This document shows, piece by piece, positions 38,059 through 47,597 of a stretch of 64,000 nucleotides of DNA (its first letter is position 1; every line of letters starts with the position of its first letter). Under the pieces are notes generated by a model that worked only from the letters and a program-made list of their open reading frames with translations, did not search any database and was not told the DNA's origin. Both the position numbers and the translations under genes were made by a program. The DNA is from Psychrobacter sp. MF31. GTDB lineage: Bacteria; Pseudomonadota; Gammaproteobacteria; Pseudomonadales; Moraxellaceae. The stretch is taken from the NCBI RefSeq assembly GCF_012847335.1, contig NZ_JABBDX010000004.1:1-64000 (forward strand), given 5' to 3'.

Positions 38059-38916
38059 TTAGCCGTTTTCGCGGCTTAAGGCTTGACTGCGAGCGCTGCA
38101 AGCTTTCATGGCTTCGATGATATGCTCGCCAACGTGGCGCGATTGCATCGTTTCAATCGCCGCTTGGGTCGTACCATTTGGCGAGGTGACGCGGCGGCGA
38201 AGCTCCTTTGGCGACTCATCACTTTGAGACGCCATCGTTGCTGCGCCAAGAACCGTTTGCATGGCAAGTGCGGTCGCCTCGTCATGGCTGAGCCCCAATT
38301 GCTCGCCGCCTGAAATCATGGCTTCAATGACGTAAAACACATAAGCCGGCGCTGATCCTGAAACCGCCGTGACCGCGTGCATTTTGACCTCACTATCTAC
38401 CCAAAGCGTGAATCCCGAGGCGGCAACTACGGCTTCAGCAAGCGCCTTTTGCTCAGCGCTTACGCTATCGGCAGCAAATAAGGCTGAGGCGCCCATTTGG
38501 ATAGCAGACGGCGTATTTGGCATGACCCGAATGATGTTTTGGTAGCCGCCAAGCATATTTGATAACGATGCCACCGAAATCCCTGCGGCTACTGAGATAA
38601 CCAACTGATCCGTTAGCGCCTCGGCAAAGTCTTTGACCACACCTGCCATTTTTTGTGGCTTGACCGCTAATACGACCACATCCGCGCCAGTTACCGCGTC
38701 TTTTGGGTTAGTGTTAGCATCGAACGTTTTTAGTCCTTTTTTCGCAAAATAAGCGCGCGTTTGCTCACTGGGTGCCGAAACGGTCATTTGGCTTGGCGCA
38801 ATTTGACATGCCAGCAGCCCAAAAATCAGTGCCTGAGCCATATTTCCGCCGCCGATAAAGCTGATGGTTTTATCAGCTAAGGTGCTTTTGATGGCTTGAG
38901 GGTCGATGGCGGTCAT
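38059..38916 (-). CDS. proC: Pyrroline-5-carboxylate reductase
   Basis: 285 residues. Last step of proline synthesis, reducing P5C to proline with NAD(P)H. Rossmann motif ISFIGGGNMAQALIFGLL (about 18-35), VVLAVKPQKM, RVMPNTPSAIQMGASALF (about 138-155), and the C-terminal signature VSGSAPAYVFYVIEAM followed by VTSPNGTTQAAI. All look intact. Followed by yggT after 123 bases. Confidence 0.95.
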   Translation of the reverse strand: MTAIDPQAIKSTLADKTISFIGGGNMAQALIFGLLACQIAPSQMTVSAPSEQTRAYFAKKGLKTFDANTNPKDAVTGADVVVLAVKPQKMAGVVKDFAEALTDQLVISVAAGISVASLSNMLGGYQNIIRVMPNTPSAIQMGASALFAADSVSAEQKALAEAVVAASGFTLWVDSEVKMHAVTAVSGSAPAYVFYVIEAMISGGEQLGLSHDEATALAMQTVLGAATMASQSDESPKELRRRVTSPNGTTQAAIETMQSRHVGEHIIEAMKACSARSQALSRENG

Positions 38917-39012
38917 AAGGATTCCTTTAAATTAACGACAGCGCAAACTAAAAAATCCGTAGCTGCGCGTAAAATGCTATTAAGTTTAGCACACTGACCT
39001 ACGTCTGGCTGA

Positions 39013-40512
39013 CTAATTATCCGCTTGGTACTGAGAAAAGCGCACCGAAAGCATCGTGCTAAAGGCTATTTTTTCCGCTTTTTCAAGCTCATAAAGCGAC
39101 CAACGTTGATAAAGCGAGCAAAGCATCACAGGGATAAGTACCTGATTCACGTCAATTAAACTGACCACAATAAGCGTGTTTCGTAGCCAAACCGGAATAC
39201 CAAGCGCTTGAAACAGCTTTTTACCCGATTTTGGGGTGGCATTTGGCGCAAGGGTTAGTTTTTGATCACGGTCTAGCGCTCGAACATCCAAACCAAAGCC
39301 TTGATTTTGCAAATAATCCTGACCTTCTTTTGATAGTTCTAATTGCCAGTGATAATTGGCTATTTCAAAAAAGCTCATCATTTCTTGATTTGATGATTTA
39401 GGGTAAAAAAATTTTAGATCAATAGGCTGTTGAAGCTTGGCGAAAAAATTTTGATTTAGCCGAAATAAGTGGTTGCGATAACGAAAAATATAATAACTTT
39501 GCTCGCTTGCTTGCCATTCAATTTTGGATTCGTGGTTATTGTCCGTCCGTAACGCAAGCGCTAACACGTCATCGACCAAGCGCTTTGGCGGCGGCAACGG
39601 CTCATCAAGACCCAACCAAAAATGCAGCAATTGACCGCGCTGAGCGTTTGGCAATGATTGGATCGCGTTAATATCAAGCGCGCGTTGAATGGGTGCAAAA
39701 TCAAGCGCTGGAAGTTGACAATGCTGATAGTTTTGCGCAATTTGCGACTCAAGACTGACTTTGGCATCACCAAGTAAGGTAGCGCTTTTGGCAATATTGG
39801 CGATGGCTTTGGGATTTAAAACGGCAAGCTCTGGCAAAATCTTTTGGCGCAAATGACTTCGAGCGTTATCCCCTAATAAATTGGTCGGGTCATCGATATA
39901 AGGCAGCTTTAAGGCTTTAGCAAAATGGCTGATCGTGTCACGGCGAACGGCAAGCCAAGGTCGAAAAAGATGATAGCAGTCGCCGCGATTATTCACCTTA
40001 CCCCACGGCTGCATCGCTGACAGCCCTGCTACTCCTGCACCATTGATCAATCGCAATAGCAGCGTTTCTGCTTGGTCGTCGCTATGATGGGCAAGCATAA
40101 TTACGTCATCTTGGCAAATTGCCGTACTCATTGCCGAATACCGCGCCTGCCTTGCCGCTTGCTCATCATTGCCATTAACGGTAACGCTTAATATTTGGCA
40201 AGATAAGTTTTGAGCCGCCGCCCAATCTTGAACGTGAGTTGCCCAAGCATCGCTTGCCGATTGCAAGTGATGATTTACGTGCAATAAATGCGGTAAAAAC
40301 GGCAATCGACCTTGGTGGTACAACTGAGCGCAAATCGCCGCTAATACTAAGGAGTCACGACCGCCGCTGCAAGCCAGCCAGACTTTTTTTCCTTTTAATT
40401 GATCAAAATGTTGCTCAACGCTCTGCAAAAGGGCGGCGGCAAGCATGTCATCACTGCCTTGATTAATAACAGAACGAATTGGATAAGGGCAAATGCTGTC
40501 ACTAGCGCTCAA
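39013..40512 (-). CDS. tilS: tRNA(Ile)-lysidine synthase
   Basis: 499 residues. Modifies C34 of the CAU-anticodon tRNA-Ile to lysidine so that it reads AUA. PP-loop ATP site VWLACSGGRDSLVLAAI (about 41-57) and DDQAETLLLRLINGAGVAGL (about 134-153), then the TilS substrate-binding and C-terminal domains (YIDDPTN; PIWLRNTL-like PVWLRNTLIVV near 440). It is longer than E. coli TilS (432) but complete. It lies between accA and proC on the same strand; accA-tilS adjacency is common. Confidence 0.94.
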   Translation of the reverse strand: MSASDSICPYPIRSVINQGSDDMLAAALLQSVEQHFDQLKGKKVWLACSGGRDSLVLAAICAQLYHQGRLPFLPHLLHVNHHLQSASDAWATHVQDWAAAQNLSCQILSVTVNGNDEQAARQARYSAMSTAICQDDVIMLAHHSDDQAETLLLRLINGAGVAGLSAMQPWGKVNNRGDCYHLFRPWLAVRRDTISHFAKALKLPYIDDPTNLLGDNARSHLRQKILPELAVLNPKAIANIAKSATLLGDAKVSLESQIAQNYQHCQLPALDFAPIQRALDINAIQSLPNAQRGQLLHFWLGLDEPLPPPKRLVDDVLALALRTDNNHESKIEWQASEQSYYIFRYRNHLFRLNQNFFAKLQQPIDLKFFYPKSSNQEMMSFFEIANYHWQLELSKEGQDYLQNQGFGLDVRALDRDQKLTLAPNATPKSGKKLFQALGIPVWLRNTLIVVSLIDVNQVLIPVMLCSLYQRWSLYELEKAEKIAFSTMLSVRFSQYQADN

Positions 40513-40579
40513 AATAGCTCCTGATAAAGCTTTTTATGGTGAATAAGTTGAACTACACTCTCATTATACGTTTTAAGCG

Positions 40580-40615
40580 GCATAAAAAAACGCGCCGCAG
40601 TGGCACGTTTTTTAG
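40580..40615. terminator. accA terminator, bidirectional
   Basis: AAAAAACG-C-GCC / GGC-A-CGTTTTTT with one mismatch around a short GCAGT loop (40584-40613). It lies between accA and the tilS start. Confidence 0.75.
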
Positions 40616-40637
40616 CATCTCAAGATTTATTTACCCA

Positions 40638-41441
40638 TTAGCAAGGCAGCATCACATCAGAGTCAAAGGCTTTAAGCTTTTCATAGCGTTTTTCACAGCG
40701 CGCGTCGGCGTCCATGTCTTCAAGAGCGTCTAATTGCTCAAGTAGCAATGCCTTTAACGAGTTCATCACTGGCTGCGGATGAACGTGAGCGCCCTCGCCT
40801 TCATTGATGACCGCGTCAATCAGTCCCATTTGGTATAAATTAATGGCATTTAGTTTGAGCGCTTCACTGGCATCTTGCGCTTTTTCGGCAGTTTTCCAAA
40901 GGATTGACGCGCAGCCTTCAGGAGAGATCACCGAATAAATGCTGTTCTCTAGCATGTTGACCTTGTCACCAACGCCAATGGCAAGCGCGCCGCCTGAACC
41001 ACCCTCACCGATGATGGTCACGATAATTGGCACGCGAAGGCTTGAAAATACCGCAATGCTTTCAGCAATCGCTTGCGCTTGACCGCGCTCTTCAGCACCA
41101 ACGCCAGGGTACGCGCCTTGGGTATCGACAAAGGTCATGACCGGAATGTTAAAGCGCTCCGCCATTTTGGCAAGACGGATGATTTTGCGGTAGCCTTCAG
41201 GGTTTGCCATGCCAAAGTTGTGCTCAATGCGCTCACGGGTGCTGCGACCACGGTGCTGACCGACGACCATAACAGGTTTGCCATCAATGCGCGCAAGACC
41301 GCCTAAAATGGCTTTGTCATCGGCAAACGCGCGATCACCATGCAACTCGTCAAACTCAGTAAAAAGCTGATTCACATAGTCCATAAATAATGGACGCTTA
41401 GCATGGCGTGCCAGCTGAACGCTGTCCCAAACGGTGCTCAT
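40638..41441 (-). CDS. accA: Acetyl-CoA carboxylase carboxyltransferase subunit alpha
   Basis: 267 residues. With AccD it transfers carboxyl from carboxybiotin to acetyl-CoA in fatty-acid synthesis. Markers: [19 protein letters not shown] near the N-terminus, [39 protein letters not shown] (about 107-125), [13 protein letters not shown] (about 143-155) and [19 protein letters not shown]. It lacks about 45 N-terminal residues of E. coli AccA (319); the ATG has a plausible site and no homologous sequence lies upstream. I recall short AccA forms from Moraxellaceae, so this is probably not a truncation. Confidence 0.94.
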   Translation of the reverse strand: MSTVWDSVQLARHAKRPLFMDYVNQLFTEFDELHGDRAFADDKAILGGLARIDGKPVMVVGQHRGRSTRERIEHNFGMANPEGYRKIIRLAKMAERFNIPVMTFVDTQGAYPGVGAEERGQAQAIAESIAVFSSLRVPIIVTIIGEGGSGGALAIGVGDKVNMLENSIYSVISPEGCASILWKTAEKAQDASEALKLNAINLYQMGLIDAVINEGEGAHVHPQPVMNSLKALLLEQLDALEDMDADARCEKRYEKLKAFDSDVMLPC

Positions 41442-41630
41442 AGACCTATCCTTTTTGTCGCGCTATCAATTGATAAGAGGCGTTAATTAAAATTGCTCTT
41501 ATTTTGCCTTATCGCAGTACAGTTGTAAACTCATTAACCGTTATCGTCGCACAACGAAACGTTACGCTTGCATCCCTTGAGCGTAATAATGGCTAGTGAC
41601 TTGATCGCTAAGCCTTTTTCGACAAGCTAT

Positions 41631-43145
41631 TTAAGCCGTAACAATGCTCAAGGTTATTCCCCATTTGGCAACTTGCTCAATTTGAGCGTTTAGATCGCCA
41701 AGTAAAGAAGAATAATGATCGCTTGCTGCCATCACTTTGATTTGCCATTGATTTGGATGGTTATTCAAAATGCTCAGCTGAATTTTAGGCGGCGTATGCT
41801 CACTGCGGCTATGCTGAATTAAAACGGCTAAGCGCAAAATTAAGCAAAGATAAACCAACGCTTCTCCGCCAACCAACATCACTTGCTCGCGCAAATCGGC
41901 TTTGAGCTTATGGCGGTGATTGAGCACCAACTGCGCCATGCGTTTTTGATCGACTTGCGAAAATCCCGGAATGTCGGAAAATTCAAGCAAATAAGCGCTG
42001 TGGCGATGGTAGCCGCTATGGGCGATCGCAAGCCCAATCTCATGTAAAAAGGCAGCGCGTCTTAATAAATCGCCGTCTTCATCGGTGAGGGTTAACGCAT
42101 TTTTAACTTGATCAAATAATTGCTGAGCGGTTTTGACCACTTGTTTGGCTTGTTTTTTATCGACTGAATAGCGTTTGATAAGCGCCTGAACGCTCCTATC
42201 GCGGACATCTTCACTGGCAAAGCGACCCAGCATATCGTACATCACACCTTCACGAAGCGCGCCGTCTGAGAAGCTTAACGTGTCAACACCAAACGCTTTC
42301 ATTGCCGCCATTAAAATGGCAACACCACCGGCAAAGACTGCTTTTCGGTGCTCTTTGACGCCTTCAAGCTCAATGTTGTCCACATGACCGATTTCAATGA
42401 GGCGCTTTTCAAGCTTTTTGATGCCGTCATAGGTGATTCGCTCTTGATCATCCGCCCAGCCTTCGCTGACCAGCACCTGCTGAACCGCTTTGATCGTGCC
42501 ACTTGAGCCAACGACACTGCTCCAACCGGCTTTTTTATAGCGCTGATTGATCGCCAAAATCTTTTTTCGAGCTGCCGCCTTGGCACTGTTAAAAATCGAC
42601 TTGGTCATCACCCCGTCCGCAAAAAAGCGCTGAGTAAACGCCACGCAGCCCATTTGCAAGCTTTCGGTGAGCATCGGCTCAAAACCTTGACCGATAATAA
42701 ACTCGGTTGAGCCGCCGCCAATATCAATGACCAAACGCTTATCGCTACTGGCGTTGGTGTGGGAGACGCCCAAATAAATCAGCCGCGCTTCCTCACGACC
42801 TGCGATGATTTCAATCGGCTTTGGCAAAATGGCATTGGCTTGCTGAATAAAATCATTCGAGTTGGTGGCTTGTCGCAAAGCGTTGGTTGCCACGATGCGT
42901 ATTCGGTTTGCCGGAATGGCATCAAGCCTTGCCACAAAACGACTTAAGCAATCAAGACCGCGCTTTTGCGCCACTTCACTGAGCACATTATTTTCATCAA
43001 GACCAGCCGCCAGTTGCACCTTTTCGGACATGGAGACAATTTTGCGAACCTCGCCATGATCAAGGCGCGCGATTGCTAAATGAAAGCTGTTTGAACCTAA
43101 ATCGATTGCCGCCATCAGCTCATCTTCAGCAAGCGGCGGATTCAT
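41631..43145 (-). CDS. ppx: Exopolyphosphatase (Ppx/GppA family)
   Basis: 504 residues from the ATG at 43143-43145 (MNPPLAEDEL); ATGs at 43193 and 43163 are also possible and none has a strong site. Removes terminal phosphate from polyphosphate, or pppGpp in the GppA branch; the two cannot be told apart safely here. Actin-like ATPase fold: MAAIDLGSNSFHLAIARL, then AGREEARLIYLGVSH, VIDIGGGSTEFIIGQG and the C-terminal HD-type domain with RRAAFLHEIGLAIAHSGYHRHSAYLL. No ppk next to it. Divergent from the Mpo1-like gene. Confidence 0.9.
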   Translation of the reverse strand: MNPPLAEDELMAAIDLGSNSFHLAIARLDHGEVRKIVSMSEKVQLAAGLDENNVLSEVAQKRGLDCLSRFVARLDAIPANRIRIVATNALRQATNSNDFIQQANAILPKPIEIIAGREEARLIYLGVSHTNASSDKRLVIDIGGGSTEFIIGQGFEPMLTESLQMGCVAFTQRFFADGVMTKSIFNSAKAAARKKILAINQRYKKAGWSSVVGSSGTIKAVQQVLVSEGWADDQERITYDGIKKLEKRLIEIGHVDNIELEGVKEHRKAVFAGGVAILMAAMKAFGVDTLSFSDGALREGVMYDMLGRFASEDVRDRSVQALIKRYSVDKKQAKQVVKTAQQLFDQVKNALTLTDEDGDLLRRAAFLHEIGLAIAHSGYHRHSAYLLEFSDIPGFSQVDQKRMAQLVLNHRHKLKADLREQVMLVGGEALVYLCLILRLAVLIQHSRSEHTPPKIQLSILNNHPNQWQIKVMAASDHYSSLLGDLNAQIEQVAKWGITLSIVTA

Positions 43146-43428
43146 AAGGTAATGATTGAGCATAAGATGACCACACAAAAGAGTTATCAGCACTATACAC
43201 CAGCTGTCACCGGTCGCCTAGCGCAAAAATGTCGCCATTAAAGCATTAATATTACCCCGATTCAATATAAAACCGTGCTGAAATTGTCGAGTTTTTTTAT
43301 CAACGCTTTTAGCATCAAAAACGCTGGGGTCAGCCTTGATGGATTGCAGCGGTGCTAGCAATTTGTTAGCGTGAATAACTCGCCAAGATGATCCGCTTTT
43401 AACCGACGTCAAAGCCAAGGAGCGTGCC

Positions 43429-43848
43429 ATGACGACCTTAAACAATACCGATAAAGTAGAACTTAAAAAAAATGCAAACCAAAACGAAAAAACATTTACA
43501 AAACCAGTTAACACCCCAACAAATCAATCTCAATTTTATGAGTTTTATTTGGGCGAGCATCAAAACATGGCTTGCCGGCGGCTGCATTTTTTAGGAAGCA
43601 GCTTTGGCGTTTTGGGGGCAGCGCGCTCCTTGCAAAAGCGCTCGGTTAAGCCGTTAATTAAAGGTATTACCGCAGGTTACGCTTGCGCTTGGGCGGGGCA
43701 TTTTTTCTTTGAAAAAAACAAACCTGCCACTTTTAAATATCCGCTACAAAGCTTTCAAAGCGATTTACGCATGTTTTACGACGTTCTTACCGGAAATATC
43801 AGCCTAAAAGACAAAAAGCTGGATAAAAAAACCAAAACACCCTCATAA
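43429..43848 (+). CDS. Mpo1-like (DUF962) membrane protein
   Basis: 139 residues. After a polar N-terminal tail (1-33), the core has FYEFYLGEHQNMACRRLHF (about 36-54), a hydrophobic segment, then YACAWAGHFFFEKNKPATF and YPLQSFQSDLRMFYDVL. The His residues in E-H-x5-RRLH and A-G-H-F3-E match the Fe-binding pattern of yeast Mpo1, a 2-hydroxy fatty acid dioxygenase of alpha-oxidation. Bacterial substrates are not established. AAGGAG precedes the start. Single gene with a terminator. Confidence 0.78.
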   Translation: MTTLNNTDKVELKKNANQNEKTFTKPVNTPTNQSQFYEFYLGEHQNMACRRLHFLGSSFGVLGAARSLQKRSVKPLIKGITAGYACAWAGHFFFEKNKPATFKYPLQSFQSDLRMFYDVLTGNISLKDKKLDKKTKTPS

Positions 43849-43877
43849 AAATAGCTCTTTTAAAACAAATCAGCCAT

Positions 43878-43910
43878 AAAAAAACCAACGCTAAGTCGTT
43901 GGTTTTTATT
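43878..43910. terminator. Bidirectional terminator after the Mpo1-like gene and hemL
   Basis: AAAAACCAACG pairs with CGTTGGTTTTT (43897-43907) around CTAAGT. A run on one side and T run on the other serve both convergent genes. Confidence 0.88.
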
Positions 43911-43926
43911 AAATAGCAACTAACTA

Positions 43927-45240
43927 TTAAGCGTTTGCTTTGTCCGCTGCCATTTTTGCAAAGACCGCATCCGCCGCTTGAATCGTTGCGTCAATATCGT
44001 CATCGGAATGCTTAATCGACATAAATCCTGCTTCATAAGCCGACGGCGCAAGATAAATGCCGCGATCAAGCATGCCATGGAAAAAGGTAGTGAACGCTTC
44101 GATATCGCAGTGGGTTACGTCATCAAAGTTTTTAGGCGTCGGCGTGTCGGCGTCTTTCATAAAAAACATCCCAAACATCCCGCCCAAATGGTTGGTTCGC
44201 AATTGGATGCCATGATGTTTAGCCGCTGCTTGTAAGCCGTCCATAAGTTTTTTCGTTTTTTGACTTAACTCATCATAAAAGCCATCGACGGTTAAATCTT
44301 CAAACATCGCAATCCCTGCGCGCATGGCTAAAGGATTGCCCGATAACGTTCCTGCTTGGTAAACACCGCCTAAAGGCGCGATGCACGACATGATGTCTTT
44401 TTTGCCACCAAACGCGCCAACCGGAAGCCCTGCGCCAATGATTTTACCAAAGCAAGTCAAATCAGGGTCAATGCCAAAATGCGCCTGAGCGCCACCAAGA
44501 CCGACGCGAAATCCGGTCATGACTTCATCAAAAATCAAGACCGCGCCGTTATCCGTGCAAAGCTTGCGCAGCATGTCGTGGAATTCTTGCGTCGGCATAA
44601 TCATGTTCATATTGCCCGCGATCGGCTCAACAATCACGCAAGCAAGCTCATCACCCCATTTTTCAAAGCAGTCTTTGAGCGCTTTTGGGTCATTATAAGG
44701 TAAGGTAATGGTATGTTTGGCAAAATCCGCCGGAACGCCTTTTGAGGTTGGCTCACCAATATCAAGCATTCCTGAGCCTGCTTTGACAAGCAAGCTGTCT
44801 GAATGACCGTGATAGCAGCCTTCAAATTTAACGATTTTATCACGACCAGTGAAGCCGCGCGCCAAGCGAATTGCGCTCATGGTCGACTCAGTGCCGGAGC
44901 TTGTCATGCGAACCATCTCAACGCTTGGCACAATCTCGCAAATCTTATCAGCAACGGTAGTTTCAAACGGCGTTGGCGCGCCAAAGCTTAGCCCATCTTC
45001 CGCGGCTTTTTTGACCGCCTCAATTACTTTTGGGTGCGAATGTCCCAAAATCATTGGTCCCCAAGAGCCCACATAATCGATATAGGCATTGTCCTCGGTG
45101 TCAAACATCTTGCTGCCTGACGCTTTATGGATAAACACTGGCGTTCCGCCAACGCCTGCAAACGCGCGAACCGGCGAGTTCACGCCACCTGGGATATGTT
45201 TTCGGGCTTGGGCAAACAGCTGCTCGTTTTTTGTACTCAT
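43927..45240 (-). CDS. hemL: Glutamate-1-semialdehyde 2,1-aminomutase
   Basis: 437 residues. PLP enzyme converting GSA, the product of HemA, to 5-aminolevulinate. Markers: [20 protein letters not shown] near the N-terminus, [36 protein letters not shown] (about 121-140), [17 protein letters not shown], and the PLP lysine in [17 protein letters not shown] (about 272-288). Complete. It stands apart from hemA (about 17 kb). Confidence 0.96.
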   Translation of the reverse strand: MSTKNEQLFAQARKHIPGGVNSPVRAFAGVGGTPVFIHKASGSKMFDTEDNAYIDYVGSWGPMILGHSHPKVIEAVKKAAEDGLSFGAPTPFETTVADKICEIVPSVEMVRMTSSGTESTMSAIRLARGFTGRDKIVKFEGCYHGHSDSLLVKAGSGMLDIGEPTSKGVPADFAKHTITLPYNDPKALKDCFEKWGDELACVIVEPIAGNMNMIMPTQEFHDMLRKLCTDNGAVLIFDEVMTGFRVGLGGAQAHFGIDPDLTCFGKIIGAGLPVGAFGGKKDIMSCIAPLGGVYQAGTLSGNPLAMRAGIAMFEDLTVDGFYDELSQKTKKLMDGLQAAAKHHGIQLRTNHLGGMFGMFFMKDADTPTPKNFDDVTHCDIEAFTTFFHGMLDRGIYLAPSAYEAGFMSIKHSDDDIDATIQAADAVFAKMAADKANA

Positions 45241-45286
45241 CGCTTGTCTCTTATATTGTGGCTTTAAATATATTATGGCTATAAAT

Positions 45287-45637
45287 TTAGGCTTTTTTTA
45301 CCACTGATGATTTAAGCTTCATCGCGCCAAAGCCATCGATTTTGCAGTCGATATCGTGACCGTCGGTCGCATCCGGAAGCAAGCGGATACTTTTAACTTT
45401 AGTACCAACTTTAATGGATGTTGATGAGCCTTTGACCTTTAAATCTTTAATCACGGTCACCGCATCACCATCTTGCAATTCGTTACCCACGGCATCACGG
45501 ATCACCGCGTCACCATCTGTGGCGGCCGCCTCCGACTCCGCTTGCGTCCATTCATGAGCGCACATCGGGCAAACAAGAAGCGCCCCATCTTCGTAAGTAT
45601 AATCGGCATCACAGCTTGGACAATTCGGTAGGCTCAT
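45287..45637 (-). CDS. PhnA/YjdM family zinc-ribbon protein
   Basis: 116 residues from the ATG at 45635-45637, five bases after GAGG; longer starts at 45658 and 45640 are less well placed. N-terminal zinc ribbon: [16 protein letters not shown] and VCPMCAHEW (two C-x2-C pairs), then the PhnA C-terminal domain with [20 protein letters not shown] and [11 protein letters not shown]. Despite the old name, YjdM is not part of the phosphonate lyase complex and its role is unclear. It starts about 45 bases upstream of hemL and may be co-transcribed. Confidence 0.9.
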   Translation of the reverse strand: MSLPNCPSCDADYTYEDGALLVCPMCAHEWTQAESEAAATDGDAVIRDAVGNELQDGDAVTVIKDLKVKGSSTSIKVGTKVKSIRLLPDATDGHDIDCKIDGFGAMKLKSSVVKKA

Positions 45638-45833
45638 CATATCCTCATTAAGCAGCATCGCGCTTGTTGTTTGGTTAAATATTTATACCCTATTGTAGCC
45701 CAACTGCGCCTTTTTCACCAATTTACGCCGACAAAAGCAGTGTCGCGTTTTTTATGCTACTGTTTTAAAATAAGGTCAACGTTTAAAACCTCAACCCAAA
45801 ACCAGAATAAAAATGACGCAAAAGGACCCTGAA

Positions 45834-46592
45834 ATGACCACCGACACCATAAATCACCCCCAATCACTGCCGCAATTTGTGCAAATCAGTCTTGAAGGCG
45901 TTGATGCCGAAAAATTTTTGCAAGGTCAGCTCACCTGCGACGTTACCAAACTGGGGCTTGACTACCAAGCTGCCGCCATTTGTAACTTAAAAGGTCGCAT
46001 CGACTTTGGCATTTGGGTGAAGCGCCGCGGCGAGCGCGAGTTTGACATGGTAATTTCCCAAGATTGCGCGGCAAGTTTGCAAGTGCATCTCAAAAAATTT
46101 GGCGCGTTTTCTAAATTTACCGCCCAATCTCCCATTGACGTTTACCCTTGCGTGTTAGATGGCACACCGACCTTTAGCCAAAACCCTGACCATAATAGCG
46201 ACAGCGAGCGCCAGTCGTGGATGAGCGCCAGCATTGACAGCGGCAACTATTGGATCGTTAAAGCTACCCAAGGCGAGTTTCAACCACAAGAGCTCAGGCT
46301 GCATCAACGCGGCGGCATGGACTACGACAAAGGCTGCTATTTGGGGCAAGAGGTCATCGCGCGAATTTATTTTAAATCAGCGCCCAAAGCCTTTTTGCAT
46401 TTGGTTTCAGGTAATGGTGAGCTGCCAAATGCCGGTGATAAGCTCGATCATGTGCAAATTGTGAATGCGATTGCCGAAGATAGCGGCTTTAAAGCCTTGG
46501 TTGTTGCCCGTCCTGAGCAGTTAAAAAGTAGTGAGTTGAGCGTTTTAAACTTGCCTGAAAATTTACAAGCCGACGTTGCTCGCCAAAAATGA
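45834..46592 (+). CDS. ygfZ: YgfZ-like folate-binding protein (iron-sulfur cluster maintenance)
   Basis: 252 residues from ATG 45834, seven bases after AAAGGA; the ATG at 45813 has no site. GcvT-like fold. The YgfZ signature is in DYDKGCYLGQEVIARIYF (about 168-185), with the conserved cysteine. LQGQLTCDVTKL and CNLKGRIDFGIWV are also typical. In E. coli, YgfZ supports assembly or repair of certain Fe-S enzymes with tetrahydrofolate. It is shorter than E. coli YgfZ (326), mainly at the C-terminus. Single gene. Confidence 0.87.
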   Translation: MTTDTINHPQSLPQFVQISLEGVDAEKFLQGQLTCDVTKLGLDYQAAAICNLKGRIDFGIWVKRRGEREFDMVISQDCAASLQVHLKKFGAFSKFTAQSPIDVYPCVLDGTPTFSQNPDHNSDSERQSWMSASIDSGNYWIVKATQGEFQPQELRLHQRGGMDYDKGCYLGQEVIARIYFKSAPKAFLHLVSGNGELPNAGDKLDHVQIVNAIAEDSGFKALVVARPEQLKSSELSVLNLPENLQADVARQK

Positions 46593-46883
46593 TAGCAGTT
46601 TAATTTAAAGAAAGTTACTTAACCTTATTACAAACTGCGCGTTTTGTTCACATAACAAAGGCTTATTTAACAAAGTCATTAGAAAAATTATGATTGAATA
46701 ACACTCTAAACATTGGTTATACAGACAACAAAATCGATTCTGACTATAGTGGTTATCAGCAGCAAGCAGCGCGCTTTCTGTGGTGATCAATCAATGATGA
46801 CTTAATAAATAACCAAAAGCCGCCTTAAAAAATGTGCGATTTAGCCAATAAGGCGCGCCATAACTATAATAAGGATAATGATA
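46593..46883. other. Spacer between ygfZ and the CsbD gene
   Basis: 291 bases. A 61-codon leftward frame at 46605-46790 has no ribosome binding site and poor composition and is not called. The CsbD promoter must lie here, but no clear box stands out. Confidence 0.4.
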
Positions 46884-47087
46884 ATGAACGAACATACCCT
46901 AAAAGGTGAGTGGAACCAGTTAAAAGGTACTGTAAAACAAAAATGGGCTGACCTAACTGATGATGATTTAACCCATATCGAAGGCAGCCGCGACAAATTG
47001 GTCGGTCGTGTTCAAGAACGCTATGGTCGTGCAAAAGATGAAGCCGAGCGTGAAGTTGATGATTGGCGCCGCGAAAACGACTATTAA
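46884..47087 (+). CDS. CsbD family stress-response protein
   Basis: 67 residues from ATG 46884, nine bases after AAGG; an ATG at 46878 is too close to that site. Small, highly charged four-helix-type protein: LKGEWNQLKGTVKQKWADL (about 6-24) and RDKLVGRVQERYGRAKDEAE carry the CsbD pattern. The family is induced by general stress in many bacteria and its biochemical role is unknown. It has its own terminator. Confidence 0.92.
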   Translation: MNEHTLKGEWNQLKGTVKQKWADLTDDDLTHIEGSRDKLVGRVQERYGRAKDEAEREVDDWRRENDY

Positions 47088-47133
47088 TCCATCAATTTTT
47101 GAGAAATAACACTTTATTGTTATTCATCAAAAG

Positions 47134-47168
47134 TCAAAAACTGCATCATTTTGGTGCAGTTTTTTATT
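47134..47168 (+). terminator. CsbD gene terminator
   Basis: AAAACTGCATCA pairs with TGGTGCAGTTTT (one G-T) around TTT, then a T run; rightward orientation after the CsbD stop at 47087. Confidence 0.85.
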
Positions 47169-47237
47169 ATGGGCTGATTTATTAAAATCAATCGGCAAGT
47201 AAGGCAAATCAGTAATTAAGAAAAAATTTAGCGCCTT

Positions 47238-47285
47238 AAAAAACGACAAAACCGCAAACTCATTGCTGACTTTGCGGTTTTGTCG
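47238..47285 (-). terminator. Strong leftward terminator with perfect 15-bp stem
   Basis: CGACAAAACCGCAAA (47244-47258) pairs perfectly with 47271-47285 around a 12-base loop. On the minus strand it is followed by six T. It lies 313 bases beyond the end of the VanY-like gene, so either that gene has a long 3' UTR or a separate small transcript ends here. Confidence 0.88.
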
Positions 47286-47386
47286 TCTATCATCCGTGAT
47301 ATTATCTTCACAATTTAGCGGCATCCTTGCAGCTTATTTTGTGTTGATATCAGGCATCCTGCCCGATTTGCATAAAGTGACTTGCT

Positions 47387-47506
47387 CTATTGCTTATCAC
47401 TTGAAGGTTGTGTCCATACTTTAAAAGCGTTAATCATCCTGATGCCAGCTTTTAAATGTTTATCCTTAATACGGAAAATCCCAATCCTTGGGTCACAATC
47501 CCTCAT
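47387..47506 (-). CDS. Possible 39-residue small protein
   Basis: ATG at 47504-47506 runs to TAG at 47387-47389: starts MRDCDPRIGIFRIKDKH and ends KVWTQPSSDKQ. The composition is basic and protein-like, but there is no clear ribosome binding site and no family recognised. It is the only sizeable frame in the 510-base gap 47088-47597 and would be transcribed toward the strong terminator at 47238-47285. It could equally be an untranslated small RNA or a decayed gene. Confidence 0.25.
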   Translation of the reverse strand: MRDCDPRIGIFRIKDKHLKAGIRMINAFKVWTQPSSDKQ

Positions 47507-47597
47507 GCCGTGAAGCTATAATCGCAAATTGTTGCCCCCTTGTTAAGTCGCGTGAACGACATTACTTGTAAGCTTTTGCTTACACGATTTAATTTAT

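Noticed and set aside
40638-41441. Suspected 5' truncation of accA
   Set aside because: No homologous sequence upstream in any frame; a short AccA is, from memory, usual in this family, so it is treated as complete.
46605-46790. 61-codon leftward frame after ygfZ
   Set aside because: No ribosome binding site and Asn/Cys/Leu-rich composition typical of chance frames in AT-rich spacers.
47400-47425. GGTTGTGTCCATAC as another fold-back element end
   Set aside because: Only the GTGTCC core matches; there is no adjacent TA at the right place and no second end.
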